Part shown: positions 10,980 through 22,817 of the stretch, in pieces | How positions within the stretch are numbered: position 1 is the first letter of the stretch | Layout: each line of letters begins with the position of its first letter | Assembly (NCBI RefSeq): GCF_031656215.1 | Contig: NZ_CP134228.1 | Span: 3,057,001 to 3,121,000, forward strand | DNA from: Mesorhizobium koreense | GTDB taxonomy: Bacteria; Pseudomonadota; Alphaproteobacteria; Rhizobiales; Rhizobiaceae | DNA: 64,000 nucleotides | Direction: 5' to 3' | Program-made: the position numbers and the translations under genes | Notes under the pieces: generated by a model | Database searches by the model: none | What the model was told of the DNA's origin: nothing | Seen by the model: the letters and a program-made list of their open reading frames with translations, nothing else

Positions 10980-11794
10980 TCCGCCGCGCTGCGCGCGAGC
11001 CTTTCGCCGGCGAGCAGTGCACGCGTGGCCGCCGCAACGTCGGCCTGTCGCATCAGGCTTTCGCCGACGAGGAACGTGCCAATGCCGCTTCGCTCGAGAT
11101 CGAGGCAGTCTTCATGCGTGAAGATGCCGCTTTCACCGACCAACAGCCGATCCGACGGCGCCATCTTCGCCAGCCGGCGCGATGTATCGAGACTGACCTC
11201 GAACGTTCGGAGGTTGCGGTTGTTGATGCCGATCAGGGGCGAACTGAGTTTCAGCGCCCGTTCCATCTCCGTTTCGTCATGGACTTCGATCAGCGCGTCC
11301 ATGCCGAGTTCGAACGCGGTGTCCTCGAGCGAGCGCGCAACGTCGTCGGAAACGCTCGCCATGATGACGAGGATGGCGTCGGCGCCCCAGGCTCGCGCCT
11401 CATGGGCCTGGTAGGGGTCGAATAGGAAATCCTTACGCAACGCCGGCAATGCGGTCGCCTTGCGTGCGGCGGCCAGATATTCGGGCGCGCCCTGAAAGGA
11501 CGGCTTGTCGGTCAATACGGAAAGGCAGGCAGCGCCGCCTTCCTCATAGGCGCGGGCAAGGGCAGGGGGGTCGAAATCCGCGCGGATCAACCCCTTCGAA
11601 GGGCTTGCCTTCTTGATCTCGGCGATCAGGGCGAACGCGCCTGCCTTCCGCTTTGCCCGAAGTGCCGCGCCGAAACCGCGCGGCCGATCCTGCGCTTTGG
11701 CGCGGGCCGCAATCTCGGAAAACGGGACGGCCGCCTTGGCGGCGGCGATCTCCTCGCGCTTATAGGCTTCGATCTTTCTCAATATGTCAGCCAT
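10976..11794 (-). CDS. trpC: Indole-3-glycerol-phosphate synthase TrpC
   Basis: Closes the indole ring from CdRP in tryptophan synthesis. The 272-residue TIM barrel carries [13 protein letters not shown] (catalytic Lys), [23 protein letters not shown] and LLVGESGI. It is the single-domain form, without a fused trpF. The gap to trpD is 5 bases and its stop overlaps the moaC start. Confidence 0.98.
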   Translation of the reverse strand: MADILRKIEAYKREEIAAAKAAVPFSEIAARAKAQDRPRGFGAALRAKRKAGAFALIAEIKKASPSKGLIRADFDPPALARAYEEGGAACLSVLTDKPSFQGAPEYLAAARKATALPALRKDFLFDPYQAHEARAWGADAILVIMASVSDDVARSLEDTAFELGMDALIEVHDETEMERALKLSSPLIGINNRNLRTFEVSLDTSRRLAKMAPSDRLLVGESGIFTHEDCLDLERSGIGTFLVGESLMRQADVAAATRALLAGERLARSAAE

Positions 11795-11799
11795 TGCGC

Positions 11800-12816
11800 T
11801 CAGTCCGGCCGATTGGAGACTTCCGCGAGCTTGGTCAGCGCTGCGCGCGCCTTGCCGCCGTCGATCGCCGCTGCCGCGACCGCGATGCCATCCCGAAGAG
11901 AGCCGGCCTTGCCTGCTACGAGGATCGCCGCGCCGGCGTTGAGCAACACGATATCACGATAGGGGCCCTTGACACCATCGAGTACGGCGCGAAGCGCTTC
12001 GGCGTTTCGCACCGCGTCGCCGCCTTTGAGGTCGGCCGGTTCGACCCGCGTCAACCCGATATCTTCGGGCACAATCTCGAAACTGCGGACTTCGCCGTCC
12101 CGCAATTCAGCGACCTTGGTCGGCCCGGCGGTGGTCAGTTCGTCGAGGCCGTCCCCATGGACGACCCATGCGGCTTCCGTACCCAGGCCCTTCAGCACAT
12201 GGGCAAGCGGTTCCACCCATTCGGGCGAGAAAACGCCAACCAACTGGCGCTTGACGCCAGCCGGGTTGGAAAGAGGGCCGAGCAGGTTGAAGATAGTACG
12301 CGTGCCGAGTTCGACGCGCGTGGGACCCACATGGCGCATCGCCGAATGATGCGACGGGGCGAACATGAAACCGACGCCGGCTTCGCGAATGCAGGTAGAT
12401 ATCTGCTTCGGGGTCGCCTCTATGTTGACGCCAAGTGCGGCGAGCGTGTCGGCCGCGCCCGAGCGGGAGGAGAGCGCTCGGTTGCCATGCTTGGCTACCG
12501 GAATGCCGGCACCCGCCGCTACAAAGGCGGCGGCGGTCGAGACGTTGTAGGAGCCCGAGGCGTCGCCGCCGGTGCCGACGATATCGATCGCATCGGCAGG
12601 TGCCTCGACCGTCAGCATCTTGGCGCGCATCGTCGCGACGGCGCCGGAAATCTCCTCCACCGTCTCGCCGCGCACGCGCAACGCCATTAGAAAACCACCG
12701 ATCTGGCTCGGTGTCGCTTCGCCGGACATGACGATATCGAATGCCGCGCGCGCTTCCTCGAATGTCAGGGGTGCGCCACCGGCAACCTTGGCGATATGCG
12801 CCTTGAAATCGCTCAT
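11800..12816 (-). CDS. trpD: Anthranilate phosphoribosyltransferase TrpD
   Basis: Transfers phosphoribose from PRPP to anthranilate. The 338-residue protein has the glycine-rich [17 protein letters not shown] motif near residue 80 and the [21 protein letters not shown] anthranilate-site segment. There is no glutaminase (TrpG) domain here. Start codon and length match the family. It follows the ppiD-like gene by 17 bases on the same strand. Confidence 0.98.
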   Translation of the reverse strand: MSDFKAHIAKVAGGAPLTFEEARAAFDIVMSGEATPSQIGGFLMALRVRGETVEEISGAVATMRAKMLTVEAPADAIDIVGTGGDASGSYNVSTAAAFVAAGAGIPVAKHGNRALSSRSGAADTLAALGVNIEATPKQISTCIREAGVGFMFAPSHHSAMRHVGPTRVELGTRTIFNLLGPLSNPAGVKRQLVGVFSPEWVEPLAHVLKGLGTEAAWVVHGDGLDELTTAGPTKVAELRDGEVRSFEIVPEDIGLTRVEPADLKGGDAVRNAEALRAVLDGVKGPYRDIVLLNAGAAILVAGKAGSLRDGIAVAAAAIDGGKARAALTKLAEVSNRPD

Positions 12817-12833
12817 TTCACCCCGCTTGGCAC

Positions 12834-14729
12834 TCAGAACGCCATCGCACGCTGGATCGCCTGCCGATCCACGGTGACGCCGTATTCCGCCTGCAGCTTG
12901 CTCACCAACTGGTCGAGCAGATCGTTGGCCATGCCGGATGCAAACGTCTTGCGGGCTTGCTCATCAACCGAATCAGCGCCGGCGCCGGCCGGTTCGAAGA
13001 CCTCCGTGACCTTGAAGAGAACCTGAGACTTGTCGTCGAGTCCTGAAAACAGGCCGATCCCTCCTTGCCCCACGCCGAAGACGGCGGCGACGCCGTTCTG
13101 GCCGAGATCGGCATCGTTGGAGTCGCGCTTGACGCCGCGCTTTGTCTCTTTTTCGAGCTTCAGTTCCGTTGCGATCTCATCGAGGGAGGTTCCGGCTTTG
13201 ACCTTCTTCTCCATCTCGGTCGCCTTGGCGCCAAGCCGGGAGGTCGCTTCCTCGGCCTTCCAGTCGGCCAGGACCTTATCGTGCATCTCATCGAGCGTCC
13301 GGTCGTGCGCCGGCTTTATGTCCTGGACCTCGTAATAGACGAAGCCGTCGTTCTTGGTCGTGATCGGATCGTTCTCGATGCCCTTGTCGCTGTCGAAGGC
13401 GTCCTTGATCAGTTGTTCCGACTCCGGCAGGTCCTTGACCACCGAACCGTCCGGCGCGCGCCCCTCGCGGTCGATCGCGTCGACGGTGACGACCTTGAGC
13501 CTGAGTTTGTCCGCAGCCTCCTTCATCGTCGCCCCGCCCGCCCGCGCGTCTTCCCATTTGTCGTGAACATCCAGGAGATCGCGGTTGGCTTCACCCAGCG
13601 CAAGATCCTTGCGGATCTGGTCGCTGACGGCCGAGAGCGGCTTTACCACCTCAGGCGTGATCGAGGTCACGCGCAGAAGCACCGGACCGAACGCGCCTTG
13701 CACGACGGGGCTCACTTCGCCGACTTTCAGGCCGAACGCCGCGTCGGCGATCTTCTGCTCCGGGACTTCCGATTTCGCGAACGTTCCGAGCTTCGTGTCG
13801 GCATCGGTCTTGCCCTGGGACTTGGCGACATCGTCGAAGGTGGCACCCCCCTTGATCGAGGCAAGACCGGCATTTGCGGCGGCTTCGTCCTTGAAGACGA
13901 TCTGCTCAATCGTCCGCTTCTCCGGCGTGGTGTAATTGCTGAGATGCGCGTCGTAGTCCTGTTTGACCTGCTCGTCGCTGATCGAGGATGGGTCGGCGAT
14001 GTCCTGCGGCTCAAGCCGGACATAGGCGATCTTGCGGTATTCGGGCGCGGCGTATTTCTTCTTGTTCTTGTCGAACCAGGCTTGCAGCGTGCTGTCCGAA
14101 GGGTTTTCTATCGGCTCGACAAGGGATTGGGGCAGGGTGATGTATTCGACGGTGCGGTCCTCTCCGCGGTAAAGCGCGACCGCCTTGAGGAATGTATCGG
14201 GCACTTTCATGCCCTCGGTCGTCGCATCGACGATCTGCCGGCGGACGGCAGCCTGCTGCTGGTTCTGCATATATTCTTCCGGGCCCATCCCGACCTGGCG
14301 CAGCACGTAGTCGAATTGCTGCCGGTTGAACTGGCCGTCAGGACCGTGGAAAGCCGCATCCTGGCGTGTCAAGTCTGCTATCCGGGCCGTGGAGATGCCG
14401 AGGCCGAGCCGACGTGCCTGCTCGTCCAGCACCGCGCCGCCGACGAGTTGCGACAGGACCCGTTGGTCCACGCCGAGCGCAGTGGCCTGCTCGCGGGTCA
14501 GGCGCTGACCGAGTTGCTGCGACAAGGTCGAAAGCTGGCGGTCATAGGCGAGCCGGTATTCGTTGAGAGACACGTTGGTATCGCCCGCCGTCAGAACGGA
14601 ATTGCTGCTGGACTCGCCCTCGATACGGCCTCCGATCCCCCAGACCGCGAAGCTGGCTACCAGAACGATAAAGAACAGTTTGGCCACCCAGGATCCGGCG
14701 GCGGTTCTCATTGCACTGAGCATGTTCAA
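12834..14729 (-). CDS. ppiD: Periplasmic peptidyl-prolyl isomerase / foldase, PpiD (SurA_N plus parvulin) family
   Basis: A 631-residue membrane-anchored chaperone. One TM helix sits near the N-terminus ([19 protein letters not shown], about residues 15-33), followed by a SurA_N-like helical domain and a parvulin-type rotamase domain around residues 265-360 ([16 protein letters not shown] ... [10 protein letters not shown]). A long C-terminal helical part follows. In related bacteria PpiD helps outer-membrane proteins leave the Sec channel. The ATG at 14723 is an alternative start. Placement just upstream of trpD is usual in rhizobia. Confidence 0.93.
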   Translation of the reverse strand: MNMLSAMRTAAGSWVAKLFFIVLVASFAVWGIGGRIEGESSSNSVLTAGDTNVSLNEYRLAYDRQLSTLSQQLGQRLTREQATALGVDQRVLSQLVGGAVLDEQARRLGLGISTARIADLTRQDAAFHGPDGQFNRQQFDYVLRQVGMGPEEYMQNQQQAAVRRQIVDATTEGMKVPDTFLKAVALYRGEDRTVEYITLPQSLVEPIENPSDSTLQAWFDKNKKKYAAPEYRKIAYVRLEPQDIADPSSISDEQVKQDYDAHLSNYTTPEKRTIEQIVFKDEAAANAGLASIKGGATFDDVAKSQGKTDADTKLGTFAKSEVPEQKIADAAFGLKVGEVSPVVQGAFGPVLLRVTSITPEVVKPLSAVSDQIRKDLALGEANRDLLDVHDKWEDARAGGATMKEAADKLRLKVVTVDAIDREGRAPDGSVVKDLPESEQLIKDAFDSDKGIENDPITTKNDGFVYYEVQDIKPAHDRTLDEMHDKVLADWKAEEATSRLGAKATEMEKKVKAGTSLDEIATELKLEKETKRGVKRDSNDADLGQNGVAAVFGVGQGGIGLFSGLDDKSQVLFKVTEVFEPAGAGADSVDEQARKTFASGMANDLLDQLVSKLQAEYGVTVDRQAIQRAMAF

Positions 14730-14902
14730 TCCTGTTTTCGGCGCTTTGGCGCCCTATTTCGGCGGCACGTGTCCGGCAATAACGCCCTTGCGCCCCGGTG
14801 TCGATTGCTTTGTAGGGCAAATTTGGTAGAGACCGTGGCCGGCGCCCGGGGCGTCCCTTCGCCGACAGGGCCTAACCGGTTCGATTTCTCAAAGGAAGCG
14901 TC

Positions 14903-15667
14903 ATGACCCCAGCGATCCGCCCGCTCGTCGCCGGCAACTGGAAAATGAACGGCACCAGCACCTCGCTCGATGAATTGCGGTCGATCGCGGACGGTTTCGC
15001 ACACGGGTTGGATACAGAAACGGACGCGCTTGTCTGCGTGCCGGCCACGCTTCTTTCCCGTGCATCCGACGTGCTGCGCGGCACGCCTGTCGCGAGCGGT
15101 GGGGAAGATTGCCATGCCGAGGCAAACGGCGCCCATACCGGCGACATATCGGCGGAGATGCTGAAGGATGCTGGCGCTTCCTTCGTTATTGTTGGCCATT
15201 CGGAGCGTCGAGCCGATCACGGTGAAACAGACAAGATTGTGCACGACAAGGCCCGTGCTGCCTGGCGTGCCGGGCTAACGGCCGTCATCTGCGTTGGCGA
15301 GACACGGAAACAGCGCGACGAGGGCGACACGCTTGCCGTGCTTTCGCGGCAAGTTGCCGGCTCGGTGCCCCAAGGTGCGCTGGCGGATAATACGGTCATC
15401 GCCTACGAGCCGGTCTGGGCCATCGGCACAGGCCTGACGCCAACCGCGAAGGACGTGGCCGAAGCGCATGCGCATCTGAGGGCCGAACTCGCCAAAAAGG
15501 CGCATGGCGAGGCCGGACGCATGCGTCTCCTCTATGGCGGATCGGTGAAACCGGCCAACGCGGTCGAATTGCTCGGGCTTGAGAATGTCGACGGCGCACT
15601 CGTTGGCGGAGCCAGTCTGAAGGCCGCCGATTTCCTCGGCATCGCCGAAGCCTATCGGTCGCTTTGA
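14903..15667 (+). CDS. tpiA: Triosephosphate isomerase
   Basis: Interconverts dihydroxyacetone phosphate and glyceraldehyde 3-phosphate. The 254-residue TIM barrel shows [10 protein letters not shown] (Lys of the phosphate site), GHSERRADH (catalytic His), [13 protein letters not shown] (catalytic Glu) and [10 protein letters not shown]. An AAAGGAAG ribosome binding site precedes the ATG. It is divergent from ppiD; the 173 bases between hold both promoters. Confidence 0.98.
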   Translation: MTPAIRPLVAGNWKMNGTSTSLDELRSIADGFAHGLDTETDALVCVPATLLSRASDVLRGTPVASGGEDCHAEANGAHTGDISAEMLKDAGASFVIVGHSERRADHGETDKIVHDKARAAWRAGLTAVICVGETRKQRDEGDTLAVLSRQVAGSVPQGALADNTVIAYEPVWAIGTGLTPTAKDVAEAHAHLRAELAKKAHGEAGRMRLLYGGSVKPANAVELLGLENVDGALVGGASLKAADFLGIAEAYRSL

Positions 15668-15809
15668 CGAAGCCGGTGAAAACGCCGCGTTGCATTTTCT
15701 GTTCGCGCGTCCATATGGGGTTGGAATAAGGCCGAAAGGCGTGTATTGAGCCGCGTCCAACGCTGGCCGCGCGTGCTGTCGGCCTGTCGCAGTTTGCCCG
15801 GAATCTCGC

Positions 15810-16361
15810 ATGGAAACCGTTATTGTCGTCATCCACCTGATGGTCGTGATCGCGCTTGTCGCGGTCGTGCTGGTGCAGCGTTCGGAGGGCGGTGGCCTCG
15901 GCATAGGCGGTGGTTCCGGTTTCATGACGGCGCGCGGCGCTGCAAATGCCCTGACGCGCACCACCGCGATCCTGGCCGCGATCTTCTTCGCGACATCGCT
16001 CGGGCTGACGATCATGGCGCGCTATCAGGGAAGCATCGTCGATATCCTCGATCGGCCCGCTTCGTCGAACGGGGCGCCGGCCAAGGGCTCAAATGGTGGG
16101 AAGGGCGTCCTGGACCAACTCGGCGGTACGCCTTCCCAGACGCCGGCGCCTAACACCGGTCAGCAACCGGCCGCTCCGAATGGCAATGGCTCGACCACCG
16201 CTCCGGCGACCAATAATGCGCCGGCATCGGGCGCGCCCGCGACCACCGCTCCGACGACGCAGGTTCCATCGGGCGGTAATGAGCCAACGAGCGGTCAAGC
16301 TCCAGCCTCCGGCGGCAACTCCGGCCAGACGCCGGCTCAACCGCAGGTTCCCAACCAGTAA
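15810..16361 (+). CDS. secG: Preprotein translocase subunit SecG with a long low-complexity tail
   Basis: Small membrane subunit of the SecYEG channel. The core (about residues 1-80) has two TM helices around the conserved loop LVQRSEGGGLGIGGGSGFM, which identifies SecG. The remaining 100 residues are a Pro/Ala/Thr/Gly/Asn/Gln-rich tail with no predictable fold. SecG is often only 75-120 residues, but such tails are known in rhizobia. Which side of the membrane the tail faces cannot be told with certainty. Lies between tpiA and pyrG, as usual. Confidence 0.95.
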   Translation: METVIVVIHLMVVIALVAVVLVQRSEGGGLGIGGGSGFMTARGAANALTRTTAILAAIFFATSLGLTIMARYQGSIVDILDRPASSNGAPAKGSNGGKGVLDQLGGTPSQTPAPNTGQQPAAPNGNGSTTAPATNNAPASGAPATTAPTTQVPSGGNEPTSGQAPASGGNSGQTPAQPQVPNQ

Positions 16362-16627
16362 GGACCTCCGGGCGAGTAGTTCTCGGTCGCGGCTTTGTCA
16401 GCGGCCGATTCTTCAAAATCGCCTATTCCCGGTTGTGACGGTGTTGTGATTCAACAACAGTCCGGACGATATTCGCTGTGGCAGGAACCAATCCTCCACG
16501 CATTCACGCGTTTTTGTTGAGCAGGTTCCGCAACCTCGGCTATATGGCAATTAAGGCAACCGGGCGGGGCGGGGCATGCTGCTGATTCCGTCACGGCCAT
16601 GCCGCTGAAGGAATAGGATTTCTCAAA

Positions 16628-17458
16628 ATGCGCATTCACGGGTTCGCCCTGTTTTGTGCCGGTGCTTTATTTGCTCTCGGCGTAACATCCTTTGCCAGTG
16701 CTTCGGAGCGATTCGTTAGGATCGACAGCGGCCGTACCGCCTCGGTAGAAACGAAGACGCGCGCCGAAGCGTCCAGGAAAAAGGTAGCGAAATCCACAAA
16801 TACGGCGAAAGCCGATACCGCGGCCAATGATGCCGGCCCGCTGGAAAACAACGGTGAGCTGCGCAGCGAGCAGAAAATCCAGCCGAACGTCTTCGAAGCG
16901 ATCTTCGGCGGCGACAAACCGCGACTGCTTCCGGAGACGCGCGAGCTCGATGCGGCGCTGCGGGTGAAGGAAGAGCGGAAACCGTTCAAGGTAAAGCCGG
17001 AATTCCAGCCGCAGAGCGTTCCCTATTCCGGCTATCCGCGCGGCACGATCATCATCGATACCAGCCAGAAATTCCTCTACCTGATGGAATCGTCGAATAC
17101 GGCACGGCGTTATCCGATCGCGGTCGGACGCGAGGGGCTGCAGTTCAAGGGCAAGGCCACGGTCGGCGACAAGCAGGAATGGCCGCGCTGGATCCCGACG
17201 CTGGACATGCAGAAGCGTGAGCCGAAGCATTACGGCCAATACAAGGACGGCATGCCCGGCGGGCTCTCCAACCCGCTCGGCGCGCGCGCAATGTATGTCT
17301 ATCAAGGCAAGCGGGACACCCATATCCGCATTCACGGGACGGTCCAGCCCTGGACGATCGGCACCTCGGCATCCAACGGATGCTTCCGTATGTACAACGA
17401 TCAGGTCATGGATCTCTATCGACGCGTGAAGATCGGCACGCCTGTCGTCGTCCTCTGA
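16628..17458 (+). CDS. L,D-transpeptidase (YkuD family)
   Basis: A secreted peptidoglycan cross-linking enzyme of 276 residues. A signal peptide (about 1-24, ending near FASA) precedes a charged low-complexity linker of about 100 residues. The YkuD domain begins near residue 135 with GTIIIDTSQKFLYLM and has the catalytic motif IRIHGTVQPW...SNGCFRM, with the nucleophile at C252. It forms 3-3 cross-links or anchors proteins to the wall; the sequence does not say which. It is followed by a strong terminator before pyrG. Confidence 0.93.
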   Translation: MRIHGFALFCAGALFALGVTSFASASERFVRIDSGRTASVETKTRAEASRKKVAKSTNTAKADTAANDAGPLENNGELRSEQKIQPNVFEAIFGGDKPRLLPETRELDAALRVKEERKPFKVKPEFQPQSVPYSGYPRGTIIIDTSQKFLYLMESSNTARRYPIAVGREGLQFKGKATVGDKQEWPRWIPTLDMQKREPKHYGQYKDGMPGGLSNPLGARAMYVYQGKRDTHIRIHGTVQPWTIGTSASNGCFRMYNDQVMDLYRRVKIGTPVVVL

Positions 17459-17483
17459 TTCGATATTCTGCTTCTCCAGCAGC

Positions 17484-17512
17484 CGGCCGGCTTCTGCCGG
17501 CCGTTTCTTTTT
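17484..17512 (+). terminator. Rho-independent terminator after the L,D-transpeptidase gene
   Basis: Perfect 8-bp GC stem CGGCCGGC / GCCGGCCG (17484-17491, 17496-17503) with a TTCT loop, followed by TTTCTTTTT. Classic intrinsic terminator. Confidence 0.9.
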
Positions 17513-17596
17513 GAGCACTCGGCAGGCGCACATGTTGCAGGTGGAAATGGAAACGACGGCAATTTTCTGCTGGCGGAATCAGATTTGCGGCGCTAA

Positions 17597-19237
<1,641 letters not shown>

Positions 19238-19258
19238 AGGGCATGCAGTCGGTCTGGC

Positions 19259-20251
19259 TTACATGGCCTTTGCTTCAGGCAGATAGCGCTCGACCAGCTG
19301 CGCCACACGCTGATTGCGGTCCTTGGCGGTGTTCCCACCCATCACCACGACAATCAGCCTGCGGCCGTTCCTGCTGACGGACGTCGCGATATTGAAGCCC
19401 GAGGCGCGGATATAGCCGGTCTTGATGCCGTCGGCGCCGGGGACGGTGTCGAGCACTTTATTGTGCCCCTTGATCAGCTTGCCGCGGAAGGCAAAGCTCT
19501 CGATCGAGAAATAATAGTAGTATTGCGGAAAGCGCTGACGTAGCGCCAGCCCAAGTCGCGCCATGTCATAAGCGGTCGTGTGCTGGCCCGAATCCGGTAG
19601 CCCGGAGGCGTTCTGGAACACAGTGCCCATCATCCCGAGTTGACGGGCTTTCTGGTTCATCAGATTGGCAAAGCCGTCTTCCGTGCCGCCGAGATATTCG
19701 CCGACCGCGACCGCCACGTCGTTCGCCGATTTCGTGACCATCGCGCGGATCGCCGAATCGACATCGATCGTCTCGCCGGGCCTGAAGTGCAGCTTGGTCG
19801 GCGGCATCGAGGCTGCGTGCGCCGAGACCGGGATCATCGTGGCGCGCGTCACGCGACCCTGGTCCATGGCCTCGAACAGGAGGTAAAGCGTCATCATCTT
19901 GGTGAGCGACGCAGGGTAGCGGATAGAGTTGGAGCTAACCCCGTAAAGCATCTTGCCCGTGTTGGCGTCGATGACGACCGCGGCGTATTTGGAGGCCGCG
20001 AAGTCGGTGGGCGGCGGCAGCGTCAGCGTATCGGCGGCCGAGCACCCCGCCAGAAGGACGACCAGGAGCAGAAATCGCGCTTTGCCGAATGACGACGCCA
20101 GACAAGAAAAGACCAAACCCAAGAAAGCGCCCCGATCTCCGTTTCCTGAGGCATTGGCCCGCAAGGACCGCCTGCCACAGACTAGGCGATGGCTCCATAC
20201 GCACGCAACGGTAGCGGCATGAAAAGCTTTGGACGAACGGCCAGGCGGCAT
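19259..20251 (-). CDS. D-alanyl-D-alanine carboxypeptidase, peptidase S11 family (probable lipoprotein)
   Basis: Removes the terminal D-Ala from peptidoglycan stem peptides. All three penicillin-binding motifs are present: YPASLTKMM (SxxK), VTKSANDVA (SxN) and DGIKTGYIRAS (KTG). The N-terminus has ARFLLLVVLLAGCSAAD, with a lipobox LAGC, so it is probably a lipoprotein. The start is uncertain. The ATG at 20251 gives an implausibly long, arginine-rich leader next to the preceding terminator, and a TTG about 60 residues downstream would suit a lipoprotein signal. A second S11 enzyme is encoded at 52965-54152. Confidence 0.88.
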   Translation of the reverse strand: MPPGRSSKAFHAATVACVWSHRLVCGRRSLRANASGNGDRGAFLGLVFSCLASSFGKARFLLLVVLLAGCSAADTLTLPPPTDFAASKYAAVVIDANTGKMLYGVSSNSIRYPASLTKMMTLYLLFEAMDQGRVTRATMIPVSAHAASMPPTKLHFRPGETIDVDSAIRAMVTKSANDVAVAVGEYLGGTEDGFANLMNQKARQLGMMGTVFQNASGLPDSGQHTTAYDMARLGLALRQRFPQYYYYFSIESFAFRGKLIKGHNKVLDTVPGADGIKTGYIRASGFNIATSVSRNGRRLIVVVMGGNTAKDRNQRVAQLVERYLPEAKAM

Positions 20252-20258
20252 GAACCAT

Positions 20259-20281
20259 CTCTCCGGAGGTGTTCCGGAGAG
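20259..20281 (-). terminator. Hairpin terminator of the NCS1 permease gene
   Basis: Stem TCTCCGGA / TCCGGAGA (20260-20267, 20273-20280) with one extra C-G pair and a 5-base loop, placed 10 bases after the permease stop on the minus strand. It has only a short T tract, so it is a moderate call. Confidence 0.55.
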
Positions 20282-20290
20282 GCGGTAAGA

Positions 20291-21748
20291 TCAGGCGCGG
20301 GCGACCTTCGCACCGGCTCCTGCCGCGGCTGAGCGCAGCACGTAGTAGATGATTCCGGAGATGGCAACGCCGAAGAACCAGCCGTAAACGCCCCACCATG
20401 CCGGCATCCAGTCGGTGAAGTTCGGCAGGATCGACGCGAAGATGGCCCCGATGATCGCGGCGATGAAGGCATTGACGTGCCATCCGCCCTGGAAGCGGAA
20501 TTCTCCATTCTCCTTGTAGAGGCCGACCACGTCGAGTTCGCCTTTGCGGATCAGATAATAGTCGACCATCATGACCCCGAAGATCGGCCCCATCGTCGCG
20601 CCGATCACCCCGACGAAGCCGGCGGCGCTCCCGTCCCAGGGAGAGAAGGGATAGAGCACCAGCGCGATCAGCGCCGCTATATAGCCGCCCTTCTTGAAAT
20701 TGATTTTGCGCGGAAAGACGTTGGCGAAATCGAAGGCCGGGGAGACGAAATTCGCCACCACGTTGATGCCGAGCGTCGCCACCGCGAACGTGACCGCCGC
20801 GAGCAGAGCCAGGAACCAATTGTCGAACTTCGCCGAGATGTGGTCCGGGTGAATCAGCACTTCATGATAGACGTCCCATGCCGCGATCGTTGTAACGCCG
20901 GCGACCAGCGAGAAGAGGATAAGGTTGACCGGCAGCCCCCAGATGTTGCCGGTCCGGACCGCCGCCTTGTCCGGCGCGTAGCGGGCGAAGTCGCAGAAGT
21001 TCAGGTAGAGCGCCGAGAAATAAGTAACCCAGATCGCAGCCACGCCGGCGAGCGCCGCAAACGAACCCGGTACGCCGGGAATGCCGGCATCCTTCGTCTT
21101 CTCGATCAGCGCATCCATGGGGATATCGCTTGTGACGGCAAAGCTGCCCGCCTTGATGCAAAGGTAGATCGCCAGGATCAGCATCATGATCCAGACCGCC
21201 GGGCCGGCCCAGTCCTGGAAGCGGCGGACGGTCTCCATGCCGCGCTGGATGATGAGGAGTTGCAGGCCCCACATGACAAGGAAACAGATCACGTCGAGGC
21301 CGGAATGGCCAAGGAAATGTGAGTTCTGGTGAAAGTCGGCGAAGACGTGCCAGCGCGTTAGCAGCGCTACAACGGCGCCAGAGGCAGCGGCGGTTTGCGC
21401 CCCGTACCAGAAGCAGGCGACGATCGCGCGCACCAATGCCGGTACGTTGGCGCCCCAGATGCCGAAGGAGGCGCGCGCGAGCACGGGGTAGGGCACGCCG
21501 GTTTTCACGCCGGCATAGCCGATCATGCTCATCAGCGCGAAAATGATGAGCGATCCGATGCCTATCGCGATGATGAAATTGACGAAACCGCCGCAGAACA
21601 GGAACAGGCTGGCAGCGAGGTAATAACCCCAGAGACTGTGCACGTCCGAGGTCCAGACGTTGAAGATGGAGAAGGGGCCCCAATTGCGTGTTGTGGCGGG
21701 GGCAAGATCCTCGTTGTAAAGCGAGGGCGAAGCGCCTTGGATGCTCAT
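20291..21748 (-). CDS. NCS1 family nucleobase:cation symporter
   Basis: A 485-residue membrane transporter with about twelve TM helices. It starts with the NCS1-type segment GASPSLYNEDLAPATTRNWGPFSIF, then shows CFWYGAQTAAASGAV and the late motif FPRKINFKKGGYIAALI. NCS1 proteins carry purines, pyrimidines, allantoin, hydantoins or thiamine precursors, and the substrate cannot be read from the sequence. No catabolic partner gene lies beside it. The start at 21748 is preferred over the ATG at 21769 because a GAGGGG site lies about 10 bases upstream. Confidence 0.9.
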   Translation of the reverse strand: MSIQGASPSLYNEDLAPATTRNWGPFSIFNVWTSDVHSLWGYYLAASLFLFCGGFVNFIIAIGIGSLIIFALMSMIGYAGVKTGVPYPVLARASFGIWGANVPALVRAIVACFWYGAQTAAASGAVVALLTRWHVFADFHQNSHFLGHSGLDVICFLVMWGLQLLIIQRGMETVRRFQDWAGPAVWIMMLILAIYLCIKAGSFAVTSDIPMDALIEKTKDAGIPGVPGSFAALAGVAAIWVTYFSALYLNFCDFARYAPDKAAVRTGNIWGLPVNLILFSLVAGVTTIAAWDVYHEVLIHPDHISAKFDNWFLALLAAVTFAVATLGINVVANFVSPAFDFANVFPRKINFKKGGYIAALIALVLYPFSPWDGSAAGFVGVIGATMGPIFGVMMVDYYLIRKGELDVVGLYKENGEFRFQGGWHVNAFIAAIIGAIFASILPNFTDWMPAWWGVYGWFFGVAISGIIYYVLRSAAAGAGAKVARA

Positions 21749-21914
21749 TTCATATGTCCCCTCGAACATCTGCCAACAAGCGAGCGATGGGTGAGGCTAG
21801 GACTGACCTTAGGGAAAGTAAACGGGGATGTGGGCGATCCGAGCGTGAAGCCGGTGGACAATTGCCCTGAAAGGAGCGGGGCGCTCGCTTGAACCGGCCG
21901 GCTTTTTCAGGCAC

Positions 21915-22817
21915 ATGGCGGCGATGTCCGCATCGAAGTTTCCGCCGGCCCGCTCGGTCGACCACTGCGTCCTGACTGTCGCCGATCTCGGTACTGCGCG
22001 CGACCGGTTGACCTCGCTCGGCTTCGTCGTGGCGCCTGACGGCGCTCACCCCTTTGGCACCGCGAATTGCTGCGTCTATCTCGCCGACGGCACGTTCCTC
22101 GAGCCGCTGGCGCAGGCGGATGGCCGGGCCGAGCGGGAAGCGGCACGTCAAGGCAATATGTTCACCGCACGCGATCTCGCCTACCGCTATCGCCAGGGCG
22201 AAGAGGGATTTTCAGCTCTCGTATTCGATACGAAAGATGCCGCCGCTGACCATGCTGGATTTGTCGAGGCGGGCTTTTCAGGCGGAAACATCCTCGATTT
22301 TTCGCGCGGCTTTACCGACGCCTCCGGCAAGACGGACAAGGCTTCCTTCCGGCTTGCCTTCGCGGGCGACTGGCGTGCGCCGGATTGTTTCTTCTTCACC
22401 TGCCAGCGTGTGCGGGTGCCTGAGGTCGACCGCTCGGCTCTCCAAACGCATCGCAATGGCGCGACGCGAATAAAGGGCATCGTTCTGGCTGCGCCGCATG
22501 GGCGCGATTTTGCGGATTTTATACTCTCGGCGGCGAATGTGGCTTCCACCAACGAAGATCGCGATGCGACACGGATCAAAACGGCGAACGCCATGCTCGA
22601 ATTGATTGAAGGCGCGGCGATGGAGAACCGGTTCGGCATCTCCTTGCCGGCCGATCCGGGCTTGCGTCTTCACGCGATCCGCTTCGGCGTGCGCGAAGTG
22701 AACGAAACGGAAGCCCTGTTGCGCAATGCCGGGATCACCTATGAGAAGCGCGACGGCGGGCTTGTTGTCCATTCCGCGCCGGGGCAGGGCGCAATATTAG
22801 TGTTCGAGGCAGAATGA
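21915..22817 (+). CDS. VOC-superfamily (glyoxalase-like) protein
   Basis: A 300-residue protein with two betaalphabetabetabeta VOC modules. The N-terminal one starts [24 protein letters not shown] and looks like the Glyoxalase_3/glyoxalase-like family; a second copy ends at [23 protein letters not shown]. No reaction can be assigned. Its stop overlaps the kdsA start in an ATGA, so it is probably co-translated with kdsA. The ATG at 21924 is an alternative start. Confidence 0.8.
   Translation: MAAMSASKFPPARSVDHCVLTVADLGTARDRLTSLGFVVAPDGAHPFGTANCCVYLADGTFLEPLAQADGRAEREAARQGNMFTARDLAYRYRQGEEGFSALVFDTKDAAADHAGFVEAGFSGGNILDFSRGFTDASGKTDKASFRLAFAGDWRAPDCFFFTCQRVRVPEVDRSALQTHRNGATRIKGIVLAAPHGRDFADFILSAANVASTNEDRDATRIKTANAMLELIEGAAMENRFGISLPADPGLRLHAIRFGVREVNETEALLRNAGITYEKRDGGLVVHSAPGQGAILVFEAE

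Noticed and set aside
13065-14906. A 613-codon open frame on the plus strand opposite ppiD
   Set aside because: It is a shadow of the minus-strand gene in a GC-rich genome. The protein has no recognisable motifs, and the PpiD frame has a TM anchor and a parvulin domain.
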